DNA of 64,000 nucleotides from Ipomoea triloba (GCF_003576645.1 NC_044919.1:20149068-20213067); one strand, 5' to 3'; counted from the first letter of the stretch, positions 9,312 through 21,912 are shown. Program-made: numbers and translations. The notes: generated by a model from the sequence alone, not told the origin.

Positions 9312-9971
9312 CTAGGAATCATTCCAACGCTCCTATAAGTCCAAGGGATCAGTATTAGACCGGGCGATGACCACTGAACCCGAGTTGAACGATCCAAGTG
9401 GTCAGTCAAAAGTGGAGAAAGGATACTCTGAGGCCTCACACTCACTTTCTATCTAGGACCAAGTGGATTTTTAAATATGAATGTAGTTACGCTGTAGCTA
9501 CGGAAAGGAGATATGTGACAAGTAGTGAAAATACCCAAAGGTTGTGGGTGATCTCTCTTTGAAAGGTGAAAAGTGATGAGAATTCCCTTTTGAGGGAAAG
9601 TTTTTGCAAATAAAGTGATTGAGAGCAAGGTGTGGAATTTGTGTTTTTCCATTACTTGCTTGCATGCCTAAATGTTTAGCCTTATATTCTTTGGGTGAGT
9701 AAATGATCTTCAAATGACCTCGTCTAGAGGGAAAATGATTCAAGATGATGTTGAATTTTGCCTAATATGTTTGCAAGTTGCCATTTATAACTGTTGCAGG
9801 TAGAATCCCTGCTGATGAGTAAGGTATAGGGTTTCCATGTAAAAAGTTTTACCAAAACCTTTATTTAGTTTTGAATAACCCGCGGATATCCTTGCTTAGC
9901 CGTCGCGCTAACTACACTTCGATGTGTTTTTTAACAGATGATGAGCGATGAAAGTTCATCTGAGTTTGGGG
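9312..9971 (+). mobile_element. Chromovirus LTR fragment, plus orientation
   Basis: GCTAGGAATCATTCCAACGC and the following 660 bp match the 3' half of the plus LTR at 13368-13994 and the complement of 15095-14480. It ends at the N at 9972, inside the start of the LTR-encoded ORF. Confidence 0.75.
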
Positions 9972-9972
9972 N

Positions 9973-11595
9973 GGTAGGAAATAATTTAAATAGGAATAAT
10001 TCCGAAACTAAAAATTTATCTCAGACTGAAACTCAAAATTGGGCTAGGTTCGGTACACCGCGAAATTTTGCGATGTTACGGTCAAAATAAATTTTCACCC
10101 TTGTAGTCCGTCTAATTCCAACTTAACTAAGCAGGAAGTTCATACTTAGTCATAATATGCATAATCATCCATTTCCTAGGAAATCCGAGCTGAAAATTCG
10201 TTCCTTAAAAATTTTACGGTTCGCGACCGGTACGTATGATCGCAGCTTAATAACAACTATACTCCCTTATAAAAAATTCCTTTGAAGCATCGGGAGATCA
10301 TCTTATGAATTTCATAGCCTAAAGATATATTTTTCGAACCTTAGTCTTATAGGAATAGGCGAGGGGTTACAGTCTACCCTCCTTAAAAATAGTTTCGTCC
10401 CCGAAACTTACTTCCTAGCATCTACGGTTTCACAGAAGACCGCTTCCTACTTTCATGCACACATTCGACATTTATCACTTCGATGCCTTCTAGCTCAAAA
10501 CGGATAAGGTTTCCGGGACAATTGAATCCCTCAATTTTTATTGTGATATTATCATATCCCTCCTTTCAGGCTACTACTATTCCCGGAGCAGTTCTTTCAT
10601 TCAAATCTAACTCAATAGTAGGCCTTAACTTTAACCTATCCGTAATTGTAGAGGATATAAACGAATTGGTAGCTCCCGTATCAAACAATACTAAGCCAAA
10701 CACTGAGTTAATAAGAAATGTACCGGTCACAACGTCGTTAGCCTGAGCTTGCCTGCTATTGACGACGTAGATCTTGCTTTGGTTTCCTGCACTGCTTTCT
10801 CCCATGGGTGCTTTCCCTTTGTCGTTGGGATTTGGAGCTGCGCTAGTCGGCCTCCCCCGATTTCCTTGTTGAAAGTTGCCTCTTCCATTTCCTGCCCCCA
10901 CGGGTCTCTGGTTGGTGTTCCCTCCGAATCCTCTAGCTAGGAATCATTCCAACGCTCCTATAAGTCCAAGGGATCAGTATTAGACCGGGCGATGACCACT
11001 GAACCCGAGTTGAACGATCCAAGTGGTCAGTCAAAAGTGGAGAAAGGATACTCTGAGGCCTCACACTCACTTTCTATCTAGGACCAAGTGGATTTTTAAA
11101 TATGAATGTAGTTACGCTGTAGCTACGGAAAGGAGATATGTGACAAGTAGTGAAAATACCCAAAGGTTGTGGGTGATCTCTCTTTGAAAGGTGAAAAGTG
11201 ATGAGAATTCCCTTTTGAGGGAAAGTTTTTGCAAATAAAGTGATTGAGAGCAAGGTGTGGAATTTGTGTTTTTCCATTACTTGCTTGCATGCCTAAATGT
11301 TTAGCCTTATATTCTTTGGGTGAGTAAATGATCTTCAAATGACCTCGTCTAGAGGGAAAATGATTCAAGATGATGTTGAATTTTGCCTAATATGTTTGCA
11401 AGTTGCCATTTATAACTGTTGCAGGTAGAATCCCTGCTGATGAGTAAGGTATAGGGTTTCCATGTAAAAAGTTTTACCAAAACCTTTATTTAGTTTTGAA
11501 TAACCCGCGGATATCCTTGCTTAGCCGTCGCGCTAACTACACTTCGATGTGTTTTTTAACAGATGATGAGCGATGAAAGTTCATCTGAGTTTGGG
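9973..11595. repeat. Apparently identical 1623-bp copy of 8348-9970 after a single N
   Basis: Base 9973 onward repeats base 8348 onward with an offset of 1625. All translated frames in the two copies are identical (including the protease fragment, here at 10483-10936 minus). The first copy stops at the single N at 9972, and the second continues into unique sequence. This pattern points to unmerged contig overlap rather than biology. Confidence 0.85.
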
Positions 11596-11604
11596 TTTTA
11601 ACAG

Positions 11605-12006
11605 ATGATGAGCGATGAAAGTTCATCTGAGTTTGGGGTTCCACAGATGATGAGCGATGAAAGTTCATCTGAGTTTGGGGTTCCAGTGATGATGAGCGAT
11701 GAAAGTTCATCTGAGTTTGGGGTTCCAGTATTGGAGAGCGATGAAAGTTCATCTGAGTTTGGGGTTCCAGTATTGGACTACGATGAAAGTTCATCTGAGT
11801 TTGGGGTTCCAGTATTGGACTATGATAACTATGTGCAGTTCTTGTTAGATGACGATCCCTATGTTCCTGGCTGCGCTACTGACCCTCCTGCTCCTCCCTC
11901 TCCGAAGTATACTCCTTTTTGTGTATATATCTTTTGTAGCCATGCTAATTCCAAATGGCTAGTAAAGGTCGGGTCTAGCTCAAACTTCTTTATGGGCTGT
12001 AATTAA
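11605..12006 (+). CDS. LTR-embedded ORF with 42-bp repeats
   Basis: 133 residues from ATG 11605. Five 14-residue repeats (MSDESSSEFGVPV type, 42 bp each) precede DYDNYVQFLLDDDPYVPGCA and a proline-rich stretch. An additional upstream repeat begins at ATG 11563 but reaches TAA after 12 codons. The ORF follows a TTTTTTAACAG sequence that looks like a splice acceptor, and lies in the 3' part of a plus-strand chromovirus LTR. The YVQF...DPY.P block recurs in the ORF at 21976-22413 of a divergent LTR. No known function; acidic and probably disordered. Whether it is translated is unknown. Confidence 0.5.
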   Translation: MMSDESSSEFGVPQMMSDESSSEFGVPVMMSDESSSEFGVPVLESDESSSEFGVPVLDYDESSSEFGVPVLDYDNYVQFLLDDDPYVPGCATDPPAPPSPKYTPFCVYIFCSHANSKWLVKVGSSSNFFMGCN

Positions 12007-12053
12007 ACCATGGTACCTTTTAGTAGCTAACTTAGCTACTCTTTTACTGATGC

Positions 12054-12099
<46 letters not shown>

Positions 12100-12288
12100 T
12101 GATGGTTATGATTACGGGGTACAGTTTCTTCATCTTTAGCCTGTGCACCTAGAGTGGATTCTTCTTGTATTTGATTGGGTTCAGTCTAGGTGTGGCGGTA
12201 ACTACTCCGGTTGTTCGGTACAGCCGAGCAAACCTTGGATAATAAGAAGGAAGTTTCGAGGACGAAACTCTTTTTAAGAGGGGTAGAG
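12007..12288 (+). other. LTR 3' part joined to an internal 3' end with polypurine tract
   Basis: Contains an (AT)n tract (12057-12096) and LTR sequence (GTGCACCTAGAGTGGA, TGTGGCGGTAACTACTCCGG). Near 12233 it switches from LTR to internal 3' DNA (GTTTCGAGGACGAAACTC) and ends with the polypurine tract AAGAGGGGTAGAG just before the LTR at 12289. The switch lacks the normal GGGGTGTTACA terminus, so it is a recombination junction. Confidence 0.65.
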
Positions 12289-14257
12289 TGTAATACCCCG
12301 TATTTTCCTAACATTATTATTTTATCCTAAGGCGTTGACATTCATAAGTTATGATCTTCAGATATTTCAAAAGAATTTTTATAAGTGAGTATAGTTGTTA
12401 TTAAGCTGCGATCGTACGTCCCGGTCACGAACCGTAAAAACATTGTAGGAGCTAGTATTCGGACCCGTTTGTCCTAGGAAATGGATTTTTAGACACCATA
12501 CTATTATTCTGGAATTTCCTATTTAATTAAATTAGCCTATAGCAGCAAAAATTTATTTTTGATCGTACATCGCGAAATTTCGCGGTGTACCGAACCTAGC
12601 CCAATTTTGAGTTTCAGTCTGAGATAAATTTTTAGTTTCGGAATTATTCCTATTTAAATTATTTCCTACCGAAATTATATCTGTTTTGACCCTTACCAGT
12701 CCAATTGAAGATATTTTTCTTGAGTTACCATAAGATTTTGACACTTGTCACCATTTCTAGCCACATGTTATTATTTAATTAATTCTTGAAGATGATCCAA
12801 ATAATGTGGCTTATCCTACAAGCTCCCTCATATAATATATAAGCTTTGTCTTTAATTTTTTTTCCATTTCCCTTCAAATTGCCGAAATCAAAGAGAGAGA
12901 GAGAAAGTGTGATCATCTTCATCTTCTTCACCATTTTTTCCTCTATTAAAGCTTGCTTCCATAGCCAAGTTTCTTAACAAGTGTCAAACTATTCGGTAAA
13001 ACTTCAATTTTATTCGGTGGAAAGCTTTGTTTTTCCTCCTAGAGCATGAATCTAAGCTTAAGTTCTTAATATTTGTTGTTATGGTGTTGATTTTGATCTT
13101 AGGGTTTTGAGTAGATTGGGGGAAAAGATCCAAAATTCATCCTACGGTGTTAATATACTCTCAAGGAGGTAAGGAATCCCTTTATTTGGTTGAGGTTATT
13201 TGAAACTAGATAATTGATAGCTAGGTTGTGAATTGTGGTTGATTGGTGTACATGAAATCTATGTGTTATGTGAAAATTATGTGTTTAACTTGAGGAACTC
13301 TTAGATGGTTCAAGAAATTACTCTTTGAATTTTTNGTCGTTCTTATGAACCTAGTGAGGCTAGCTAGGAATCATTCCAACGCTCCTATAAGTCCAGGGGA
13401 TCAGTATTAGACCGGGCGATGACCACTAAACCCGAGTTGAACGATCCAAGTGGTCAGTCAAAAGTGGAGAAAGGATACTCTGAGGCCTCACACTCACTTT
13501 CTATCTAGGACTAAGTGGAATTTTGAAATATGAATGTAGTTACTCCGTAACTACGGGGGAGAGAGATGTGACAAGTATTTAAGTACCCAAAGGTTGTGGG
13601 TGATCTCTCTCTTTGAAAAGTGAAAAGTGATGAGAATTTCATTATGAGGGAAAGGTTTTTCTACTAAAGTGATTACATGCAAGATGTGTGATTTATGTTT
13701 CTGCTACTTACTAGTATGCTTAATTGCTTAACAATATATTTTTGGGTATGTAAATGATTACCAAATGACCTTGTCAAGAGGGAAAATGATTTGAGACGTC
13801 ATTGAATGTTGCTCATAGTGTATGCAAGTTGCTATTTATAACTGTTGCGGGTAGAATCTCTGCCGATGAGTAAGGTATAGGGTTTTCTATGTAACAATTT
13901 TTACAAAGCCTTTATTTAGTTTTGAATAACCCATGGATATCCTTACTTAGTCGTCGTGCTAACTACACTTCAATGTGTTTTCTGTTAACAGATGTTATAT
14001 AGGGTGGGTTCCTATAGCCCGATGAGCTCTGAATAGGATGGAAGTTGAGGTTGGGGTCTACTCTTTGATGTAGACAGGGATTGTTATTAATGTTGTAAGT
14101 TTAGCCTGTGCACTTAGAGTGGAGTTGTCAAAGAGGTGATAGAATTCACTCTAGGTGTGGCGGTAGCACCCAGTTTTCTGCTGATAAGATGTAAGCTTCC
14201 GCAGCATATGAATACTGATTTGTAATAAATGTAAGAGTTGAAAATTGGGGTGTTACA
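12289..14257 (+). mobile_element. Chromovirus LTR, plus orientation
   Basis: Starts TGTAATACCCCG directly after a polypurine tract and ends GGGGTGTTACA. The N at 13335 replaces about 1 kb present in the minus copy (15127-16150), so the copy is incomplete in the assembly. Its first 850 bp are the inverted counterpart of 16343-17205. Confidence 0.85.
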
Positions 14258-14267
14258 AATACCAATT

Positions 14268-17205
14268 TGTAACACCCCAATTCTCACATCTTGGATTTAT
14301 TACAAAATCCCTAATAATACATTGCGGAAGCATCTAATCAGCAGAAAACTGGGTGTTACCGCCACGCTTAGGTATCTTTCCTATACCTAAACGCACAGGC
14401 TAAACTTACAACATCGACATCCACTTCCATCCTGTCCAGAGCTCATCGGGCTACTAGAGCCCACACTAGATGACATCTGTTAATAAAACACATTGAAGTG
14501 CAGTTAGCGCGACGGCTAAGTAAGGATATCCGCTGGTTATTCAAAACTAAATAAAGGTTTTGTAAAAATGGTTACATGGGAACCCTATACCTTACTCATC
14601 AGCAGAGGTTCTACCTGCAACAGTTATAAATGGCAACTTGCACACACAATGGCAAAATCCAATATCATTTCGAATCATTTCCCCTCTAGACGAGGTCATT
14701 TATCAATTATTTACTTACCCAAAGAATGTATTGCTAAACATTTAAGCATGCAAGTAAGTAATGGAAAAAAAAACACAAATCTCACATTTTTACTCTCAAT
14801 CACTTTATTTGTAAAACCTTTCCCTCATAAGGTAATTCTCATCACTTTTCACTTTTCAAAGAGAGATCACCCACAACCTTTGGGTATTTAAATACTTGTC
14901 ACATATCTCTTTCCCGTAGCTACAGCGTAACTACATTCATATTTCAAAATCCACTTGGTTCTAGATAGAAAGTGTGAGGCCTTTGGAGTATCCTTTCTCC
15001 ACTTTTGACTGACCACTTGGATCGTTCAACTCGGGTTCAGTGGTCATCGCCCGGTCTAATACTGATCCCCTGGACTTATAGGAGCGTTAGAATGATTCCT
15101 AGCTAGCCTCACTAGGTTCATAAGAACGACTCCTACCAGAAAATAGAGTTACTATACTTAAGTGTGCACACCCCCGCAGGAGACCCTTTTCCTTCCGGGT
15201 GATATACTCGGCGAATAGATTTCGCCCACAGTATGAACTGGTCATACAATAACATAACCACCATACGGGAAGGCACTTTAAGCTCTCTATCCCGTAGGCT
15301 ACAAGACAAGGTCCTTCACCACTTTTACTAGAACTAAGGTTTGAAAACATTTTTCCACCTTTTCCCTTTTCTTGCTTTGAAAATATTTTGGACATACTTG
15401 AGTCAATTCCAATACTCGGAAATCGATTCCCTCTTTTAACCAAATCCGGAAATTTCCCTTTTCTCTTGCAAAACATTTAGATAATCCACTAACAACCCTT
15501 CACAATGGTAAATCAAGTGTAACCATTCTACACTTCCAACCCCACATTTTTCACATAAGTTCCATACTTGACACATACATCTCAATACATATAACATATG
15601 TACTTCCCAACCTTAACATAGGCATAATACACAAAATACATTTACTCTTTACATGTACATAATACCACCTCCTTATAAGAAAATTTCAGCTTGGCGCAGT
15701 CCGAAAGATTGAGCCGGTAAAAATAATTCCCGAACTCTTTTTCACTTGAAATTTTTAGGGTAGAACCCCAACTCATAGTACTTGATGTCCATAAAAAGTT
15801 TTGATCATTTTGATCCGCGAATAAACACAGAAAATTCCATTTTTGCCCTTGGCAGTGTGCTGTCCAGAAATTTTCTCTCTGGACCAGTTTTGGAAAAAAA
15901 TTCGAAAACCATACTTATACTACTCCGATCATTATGAAATTTTATATGCAGGTTCTACACTTATTGAATTACATATCTGAAGAAAATAGGATCAAAATAC
16001 CTTACCAAATTTTCCCAATAAATCTCGGAAGTTACTGCCAGAAATCTATCTTGATTTTCAATATTTTCACAAGTATAAGCCTATATGGACATAAATACAA
16101 CATATACATGCATATATTAGCTATGAACATGTACACAAAAACTACCAAAAATTCAAAGAGTAATTTCTTGAACCATCTAAGAGTTCCTCAAGTTAAACAC
16201 ATAATTTTCACATAACACATAGATTTCATGTACACCAATCAACCACAATTCACAACCTAGCTATCAATTATCTAGTTTCAAATAACCTCAACCAAATAAA
16301 GGGATTCCTTACCTCCTTGAGAGTATATTAACACCGTAGGATGAATTTTGGATCTTTTCCCCCAATCTACTCAAAACCCTAAGATCAAAATCAACACCAT
16401 AACAACAACTATTAAGAACTTAAGCTTAGATTCATGCTCTAGGAGGAAAAACAAAGCTTTCCACCGAATAAAATCGAAGTTTTACCGAATAGTTTGACAC
16501 TTGTGAAGAAACTTGGCTATGGAAGCAAGCTTTAATAGAGGAAAAAATGGTGAAGAAGATGAAGATGATCACACTTTCTCTCTCTCTCTTTGATTTCGGC
16601 AATTTGAAGGGAAATGGAAAAAAAATTAAAGACAAAGCTTATATATTATATGAGGGAGCTTGTAGGATAAGCCACATTATTTGGATCATCTTCAAGAATT
16701 AATTAAATAATAACATGTGGCTAGAAATGGTGACAAGTGTCAAAATCTTATGGTAACTCAAGAAAAATATCTTCAATTGGACTGGTAAGGGTCAAAACAG
16801 ATATAATTTCGGTAGGAAATAATTTAAATAGGAATAATTCCGAAACTAAAAATTTATCTCAGACTGAAACTCAAAACTGGGCTAGGTTCGGTACACCGCG
16901 AAATTTTGCGATGTTACGGTCAAAATAAATTTTCACCCTTGTAGTCCGTCTAATTCCAACTTAACTAAGCAGGAAGTTCATACTTAGTCATAATATGCAT
17001 AATCATCCATTTCCTAGGAAATCCGAGCTGAAAATTCGTTCCTTAAAAATTTTACGGTTCGCGACTGGTACGTATGATCGCAGCTTAATAACAACTATAC
17101 TCCCTTATAAAAAATTCTTTTGAAGCATCGGGAGATCATCTTATGAATTTCATAGCCTAAAGACATATTTTTCGAACCTTAATCTTATAGGAATAGGGGG
17201 TTACA
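14268..17205 (-). mobile_element. Chromovirus LTR, minus orientation (near full length, 2.9 kb)
   Basis: On the minus strand it begins TGTAACCCCCTATTCC at 17205 and ends GGGGTGTTACA at 14268. The ten bases beyond its end read AATTGGTATT, a remnant of the tRNA-Met primer site, before the inverted LTR 12289-14257 begins. Together the two LTRs form an inverted repeat with a 10-bp spacer. Bases 14476-14387 on the minus strand keep the first codons of the LTR ORF (MSSSVGSSSPMSS), then stop. Confidence 0.85.
14387..14476 (-). pseudogene. Remnant of LTR-embedded ORF
   Basis: Begins ATG at 14476 in the same LTR position as the 145-residue ORF at 21976. It encodes MSSSVGSSSPMSSGQDGSG and ends at TAG after 29 codons, having lost the downstream YVQF-containing part. 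The shared N-terminus across divergent LTRs supports a real ancestral frame. Confidence 0.5.
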
Positions 17206-18719
17206 CTCAATCTGGAGATAAAAAGGTGTGGTTAGGTGGAACAAGAGGTGAAATTATATTACTTGTCGGCCACTCCAATTCTATTTGAAGAGATCAGACA
17301 AGCACAAAGGGAGAACGATTGGTTAAATAATATCAAGGAGAAAATGGTTGATGGAAAACATGGTCCGTTTGAGTTACACCCGGATGGGAGTGTAAGATTT
17401 TAAGGTAGATGGGTGATACCTGCAAGTTATAAGAAGATAACAGACCAATTAATGAAAGAAGGTCACTATACACCCTATTCAGTCCATCCTGGTGGGGACA
17501 AACTTTACAAAGACCTGAAACAAAACTTCTGGTGGTCAGGCATGAAGAAAGACGTTGCTGAATTTGTTGCCAGGTGTTTAAAATGTCAAAAGGTCAAAGC
17601 ATAGAGAAGTAAACCAAAGGGATTACTACAACCATTAGAGATCCCTCAGTGGAAGTGGGACTCAATCTCTATGGATTTTGTGGGAGGATTGCCTAGAACT
17701 AAAGCTGGAAACGATCAAGTGTGGGTTATCGTTGATCGACTGACCAAAACAGCAAGGTTCATTCCAATGAGCAAAACTTGGTCGATGGAGAAGATGGCAA
17801 TAGCCTACATTAAACACGTGGTTAAATATCACGGGGTAGCACATGATATCATTTCAGACAGGGACTCATGATTTCTGTCAAGATTTGGGAAACGTTGCAA
17901 GTGGCAATAGGCACTCAACTCAAACTAAGTACAGCTTTTCATCCTGCCACTGATGGCCAAACGGAGCGAACGATACAAACATTGGAAGATATGCTCAGAG
18001 GTTGTGTACTTGACTTTCAGGGTTCATGGGACGAGCAGTTGGATCTAATAGAATTTTCATATAACAATAGCTATCATACGAGTATAGGAATGGCTCCTTA
18101 TGAAGCATTGTATGGGCGGAAATGTCGAAGTCCTCTATGTTGGAGCGACAAAAGTGATGTTGTCATTCTTGGACCTCAATACTTACAAGAGACTACTGAG
18201 GCAATCAAGGTAATTCGAGGGAGGATGAAGGTCGCGCAGGATTGTCAAAAGTCTTATGCCGATTTGAAGCGACGATTCACGAAATATCAAGTTGGAGAGA
18301 ATATATAATTGAAAGTCTCACCTACTAAAGGAGTCAAGAGATTTGGGAAGAAGGGAAAGTTGAGTCCTCGTTATATAGGACCTTACGAAATTTTAGAAAG
18401 GGTAGGAAATTTAGCCTATCGATTGGCCCTACCGATTGAGCTCAACAAAGTACATAATGTATTTCACGTCTCTCAACTTAAGCGATATGTACCTGATACA
18501 TCCCATGTATTGGAACCTGAGGAATTAGAAATGGATGATTCGTTGGCATATGAAGAAAGACCAATTCGAGTCTTGGATTCTAAAACCCGAGACACAAGGA
18601 GAAAATCAGTCAGAATGATCAAGGTTCAGTGGTCGAACCACAGCCCAGATGAAGCTACGTGGGAGTTGGAGGACGTTATGATGGAACGTTATCCTGAACT
18701 GTTTAACTCAGGTGCGTAG
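17206..18719 (+). pseudogene. Chromovirus integrase and chromodomain (several stops, one frameshift)
   Basis: Pieces in order: pre-integrase linker, HHCC zinc finger (HYTPYSVHPGGDKL to CLKCQKVK, 17463-17600), catalytic core with D in ISMDFVGGLP and D in IISDRDS. Next come HPATDGQTERTIQTLEDMLR carrying the third acidic residue, then the GPY-type segment PRYIGPYEIL. A C-terminal chromodomain-like region (RPIRVLDSKT to EATWELEDVM) closes the protein at the TAG ending 18719. Stops occur at TAA 17401, TAG 17603, TGA 17869 and TAA 18306, and a single-base loss near 17889 shifts the frame. The protein would insert element cDNA and direct it to chromatin; this copy cannot. Confidence 0.9.
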
Positions 18720-18861
18720 AGTCGCTCTACTTGTTATATACCTAAATTAATTTGTGTGCTAGATTAGGCGTACTAAATGCCGTTATGTGTAAATGGAAGT
18801 AAGTAGTGGTCTACCTTGAAACCTTAAGATGCTAAGAAGGACATTTCAGGGACGAAACCAT

Positions 18862-18878
18862 TCTTAAGGAGGGTAGAC
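18862..18878 (+). other. Polypurine tract
   Basis: TCTTAAGGAGGGTAGAC lies immediately before TGTAACCC of the LTR and after the conserved GGGACGAAACCA motif. It is the priming site for plus-strand DNA synthesis. Confidence 0.8.
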
Positions 18879-19876
18879 TGTAACCCTTCACTCATTCCAA
18901 TAAGTCTAGTGTTCGAAAAAAAAAATTTAAGGCATTGACATACATGGGTTATGTTCAGTAGATATTTCAAGACGATTTTGCGAGTTAGAATTGTTGATAA
19001 TAAGCTGTGAACATGCGTGTCGGTCACGAACCGTAAAAATTTTAGGAACATGTGTTCAGTTCAGATTGCCCTAGGAAGTGGACTGTATGCACTATACCAT
19101 TAACCATGAACTTCCTACTTAGTTAAGTTTAAATTAGATTAACCCATAAGAGTGAAAATTTATTACAACCTTGGTATCGCTGTATTTCGCGATGTACCGA
19201 AAATTGTACGATTTTAGGATTTAATGATAGGATCAAGTTCGGAATAATTTTGGTTTCGAAATCATTCTTAACTAAATTATTTTCTACCGTAACTATATCT
19301 GTTTAACCCATAACTGGCAAGCCAAAAATATTTTTCCATGATCTACCACAAGAAATTGACAAGTGTCACTTTAATTAGCCACATACCCTTATAAAAATAT
19401 TAAAAGAGTAGATTTTATTGGGTTTGTCTTCCATTTCCACCCCTTGGCCGAAATTCTAAGAGAGAAAAGAGGGAGAGGAGAACTTCATCTTCAACCTTGA
19501 GCAACAACTTCCATAGCCAAGCTTCTACACAAAGTTGATCATCCTTCGGTAAAATTCTAATTTTATTCGGTTAAAAAGTCTTGATTTCTTCCCTAGAACT
19601 TGATTGTAGGTAAAGATTTCTTAAATATGTTGTTATGGTGGTGTATTCAACCTAGGGTTTTTCGGTAAAAATTGGGGATAAAGGTTCAAGACTACTTTTA
19701 CGGTGATATTACACACTTGTAAGGTAAGGAATCCCTTAAGTCGGTTATTGTCACTTGAAATTAGACAACTGATAAGTTGAATTATGAAATTAGGAGTTCT
19801 ATGTTGGAATTTATGTGTCAATCTTGAGGATTTCATACTAAACCTATGTAAGCACTCTATGGACTTCGAAATTTGT

Positions 19877-20060
19877 TGTATTACATGTTCGTAGATAATG
19901 TACGCATACATAGGTTATATGAATGTTATATTGTAGATAATGTACGCATACATAGGTTATATGAATGTTATATTTTGTAAGTATGTACATTACATAGGTT
20001 ATATGAATGTTATATTTTGTAAGTATGTACATATATTCACAGTATGAGTGTTTTGTACGT

Positions 20061-20102
<42 letters not shown>

Positions 20103-20698
20103 CATGCTTATGTAGGAAAAATATATATATATATATATATATATCATGCTTATGTAGGAAAAATATATATGCACCAGGATATATATCATGCTTATGTAGG
20201 AAAAATATATATGCACCAGGAAAGATATCATGCTTATGTAGGAAAAATATATATGCACCAGGAAAGTGTTATATTATATACATGATTATATGTACAACTG
20301 TGTGTAATATATATATATATACATATATATATTGTGAAGAGGTTATATTATATATATATATGGTATATTTGTCGTACGTATATATATAAATGTTGTGAGG
20401 TGTTATGTTATATATATATGTTGTATGTTACGTGCGTATGAAATGTGATACTGAAAAATTCATGATAGTTACACTTAATTACCACGTTGGATGGTAATTA
20501 ATGTACTATCAAATTTGTTGTATACATGTTTGTAGATAATGTACGCATACATAGGTTATATGAATGTTATATTGTAGATAATGTACGCATACATAGGTTA
20601 TATGAATGTTATATTTTGTAAGTATGTACATTACATAGGTTATATGAATGTTATATTTTGTAAGTATGTACATATATTCACAGTATGAGTGTTTTGTA

Positions 20699-20735
<37 letters not shown>

Positions 20736-20740
20736 CAAAG
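19877..20740. repeat. Microsatellites and duplicated block inside LTR
   Basis: A roughly 200-bp block (GTAGATAATGTACGCATACA onward, ending in an (AC)n run) occurs at 19890-20095 and again at 20533-20732. Between them are (TA)n runs and four copies of an ATCATGCTTATGTAGGAAAA unit (20101-20260). No coding potential; frames here are repeat artefacts. Confidence 0.85.
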
Positions 20741-21439
20741 TGTCTTAAGAAAGGAAACTCTTGACATTGGTTAAAGTGTTAACCGGTTTCAAGTATTGGA
20801 CTTGAGCATAATGTATATCTAAAAACGCTAATTGATTCAAGAAAAGAAAGAAAGAATAAATGTCTTTAAAAACCTTAGTTTCTAGTAAGTTGAGGAGGAC
20901 CTTAATTAGCCTACGGGATAAAGTGTGGCTGAAAGTGCCATTTCCCAGTGGTTGTTATGTTGTATGATCCATTCATACTTATGGGCGAAGTCTATTCGCC
21001 GAGTATTGTATAACTCATAGGACGAGGTAATCCTATGGGGGTGTGCACACTTAAAGTATAGTTACTCCAATAAAGTTCAGGTAGGTGTCATTTTAATGAA
21101 CCTAGTTAGGCCAGCTAGGAATCATTCTAATGATCCTATAAGTCCAGGGGATCCGTCTTAGACCGGGGGATGACCACTGAACCCGAGTCAAGATCCAAGT
21201 GGTCAAAACAAAAGGAAGAAGGAGGAAACTCCAAAGGCCTCACGCTTTCTAAGAAGAAACTAAGTGAAATTTGAATATGAGAATATAGTTACTCTGTAAC
21301 TAAGCTAAAGAAAGATGTAATGAATATTTGAGCACCAAAGCGTACTGATGAACACTCTCTCCTTAAGATGAAATCTGGTGGAAATTCCTTGTGATGAAAG
21401 GTTGAATAAACTAGTCTGGAAAGACTAAAATTCTAATCT

Positions 21440-21912
21440 TACACGATTAATAACGTGTCAAGTAATGAATTCCTTAGTGAGTAAAGGATTATTAACGTGT
21501 CAAGTAATGAATTCCTTAGTGAGTAAAGGATTATTACGAGACCTCGTCGAAGAGGGATGAGATTTCAAAGGATTATTACGAGACCTCGTCGAAGAGGGAT
21601 GAGATTTCATAATGTTATTACGAGACCTCGTCGAAGAGGGATGAGATTTCATAATGTTGTTTCAATTCATATTCACTACTTGTACAAGCCACAGTTGATA
21701 ACTTGTTTGCAAGTAGGGTCTCAACCAATGGGTTAAGTTATAAAGCTTTCCAATGTCTATATTGCAAAACCTTTGTAAGTTATAAAGCTTTCCAATGTCT
21801 ATATTGCAAAACCTTTGTTAGTTATAAAGCTTTCCAATGTCTATATTGCAAAACCTTTGTTTAGTTTTGAGTGACCCAATGTCTATATTGCAAAACCTTT
21901 GTTTAGTTTTGA
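21440..21912. repeat. Serial short tandem duplications inside LTR
   Basis: Four neighbouring sequences are each locally duplicated. ATTAACGTGTCAAGTAATGA is present twice, TTACGAGACCTCGTCGAAGA three times, GTTATAAAGCTTTCCAATGT three times, and TTTGTTTAGTTTTGAGTGAC twice. Units are about 37-45 bp. Confidence 0.85.

Noticed and set aside
11537..11794. Minus-strand 85-codon repeat protein MNFHRSSS type
   Set aside because: Antisense shadow of the 42-bp repeats in the plus LTR ORF; no conservation in the other LTR.
19844..20389. Several frames of 70-110 codons on both strands
   Set aside because: Produced by (AC)n and (TA)n microsatellites and their duplications; low-complexity translations.
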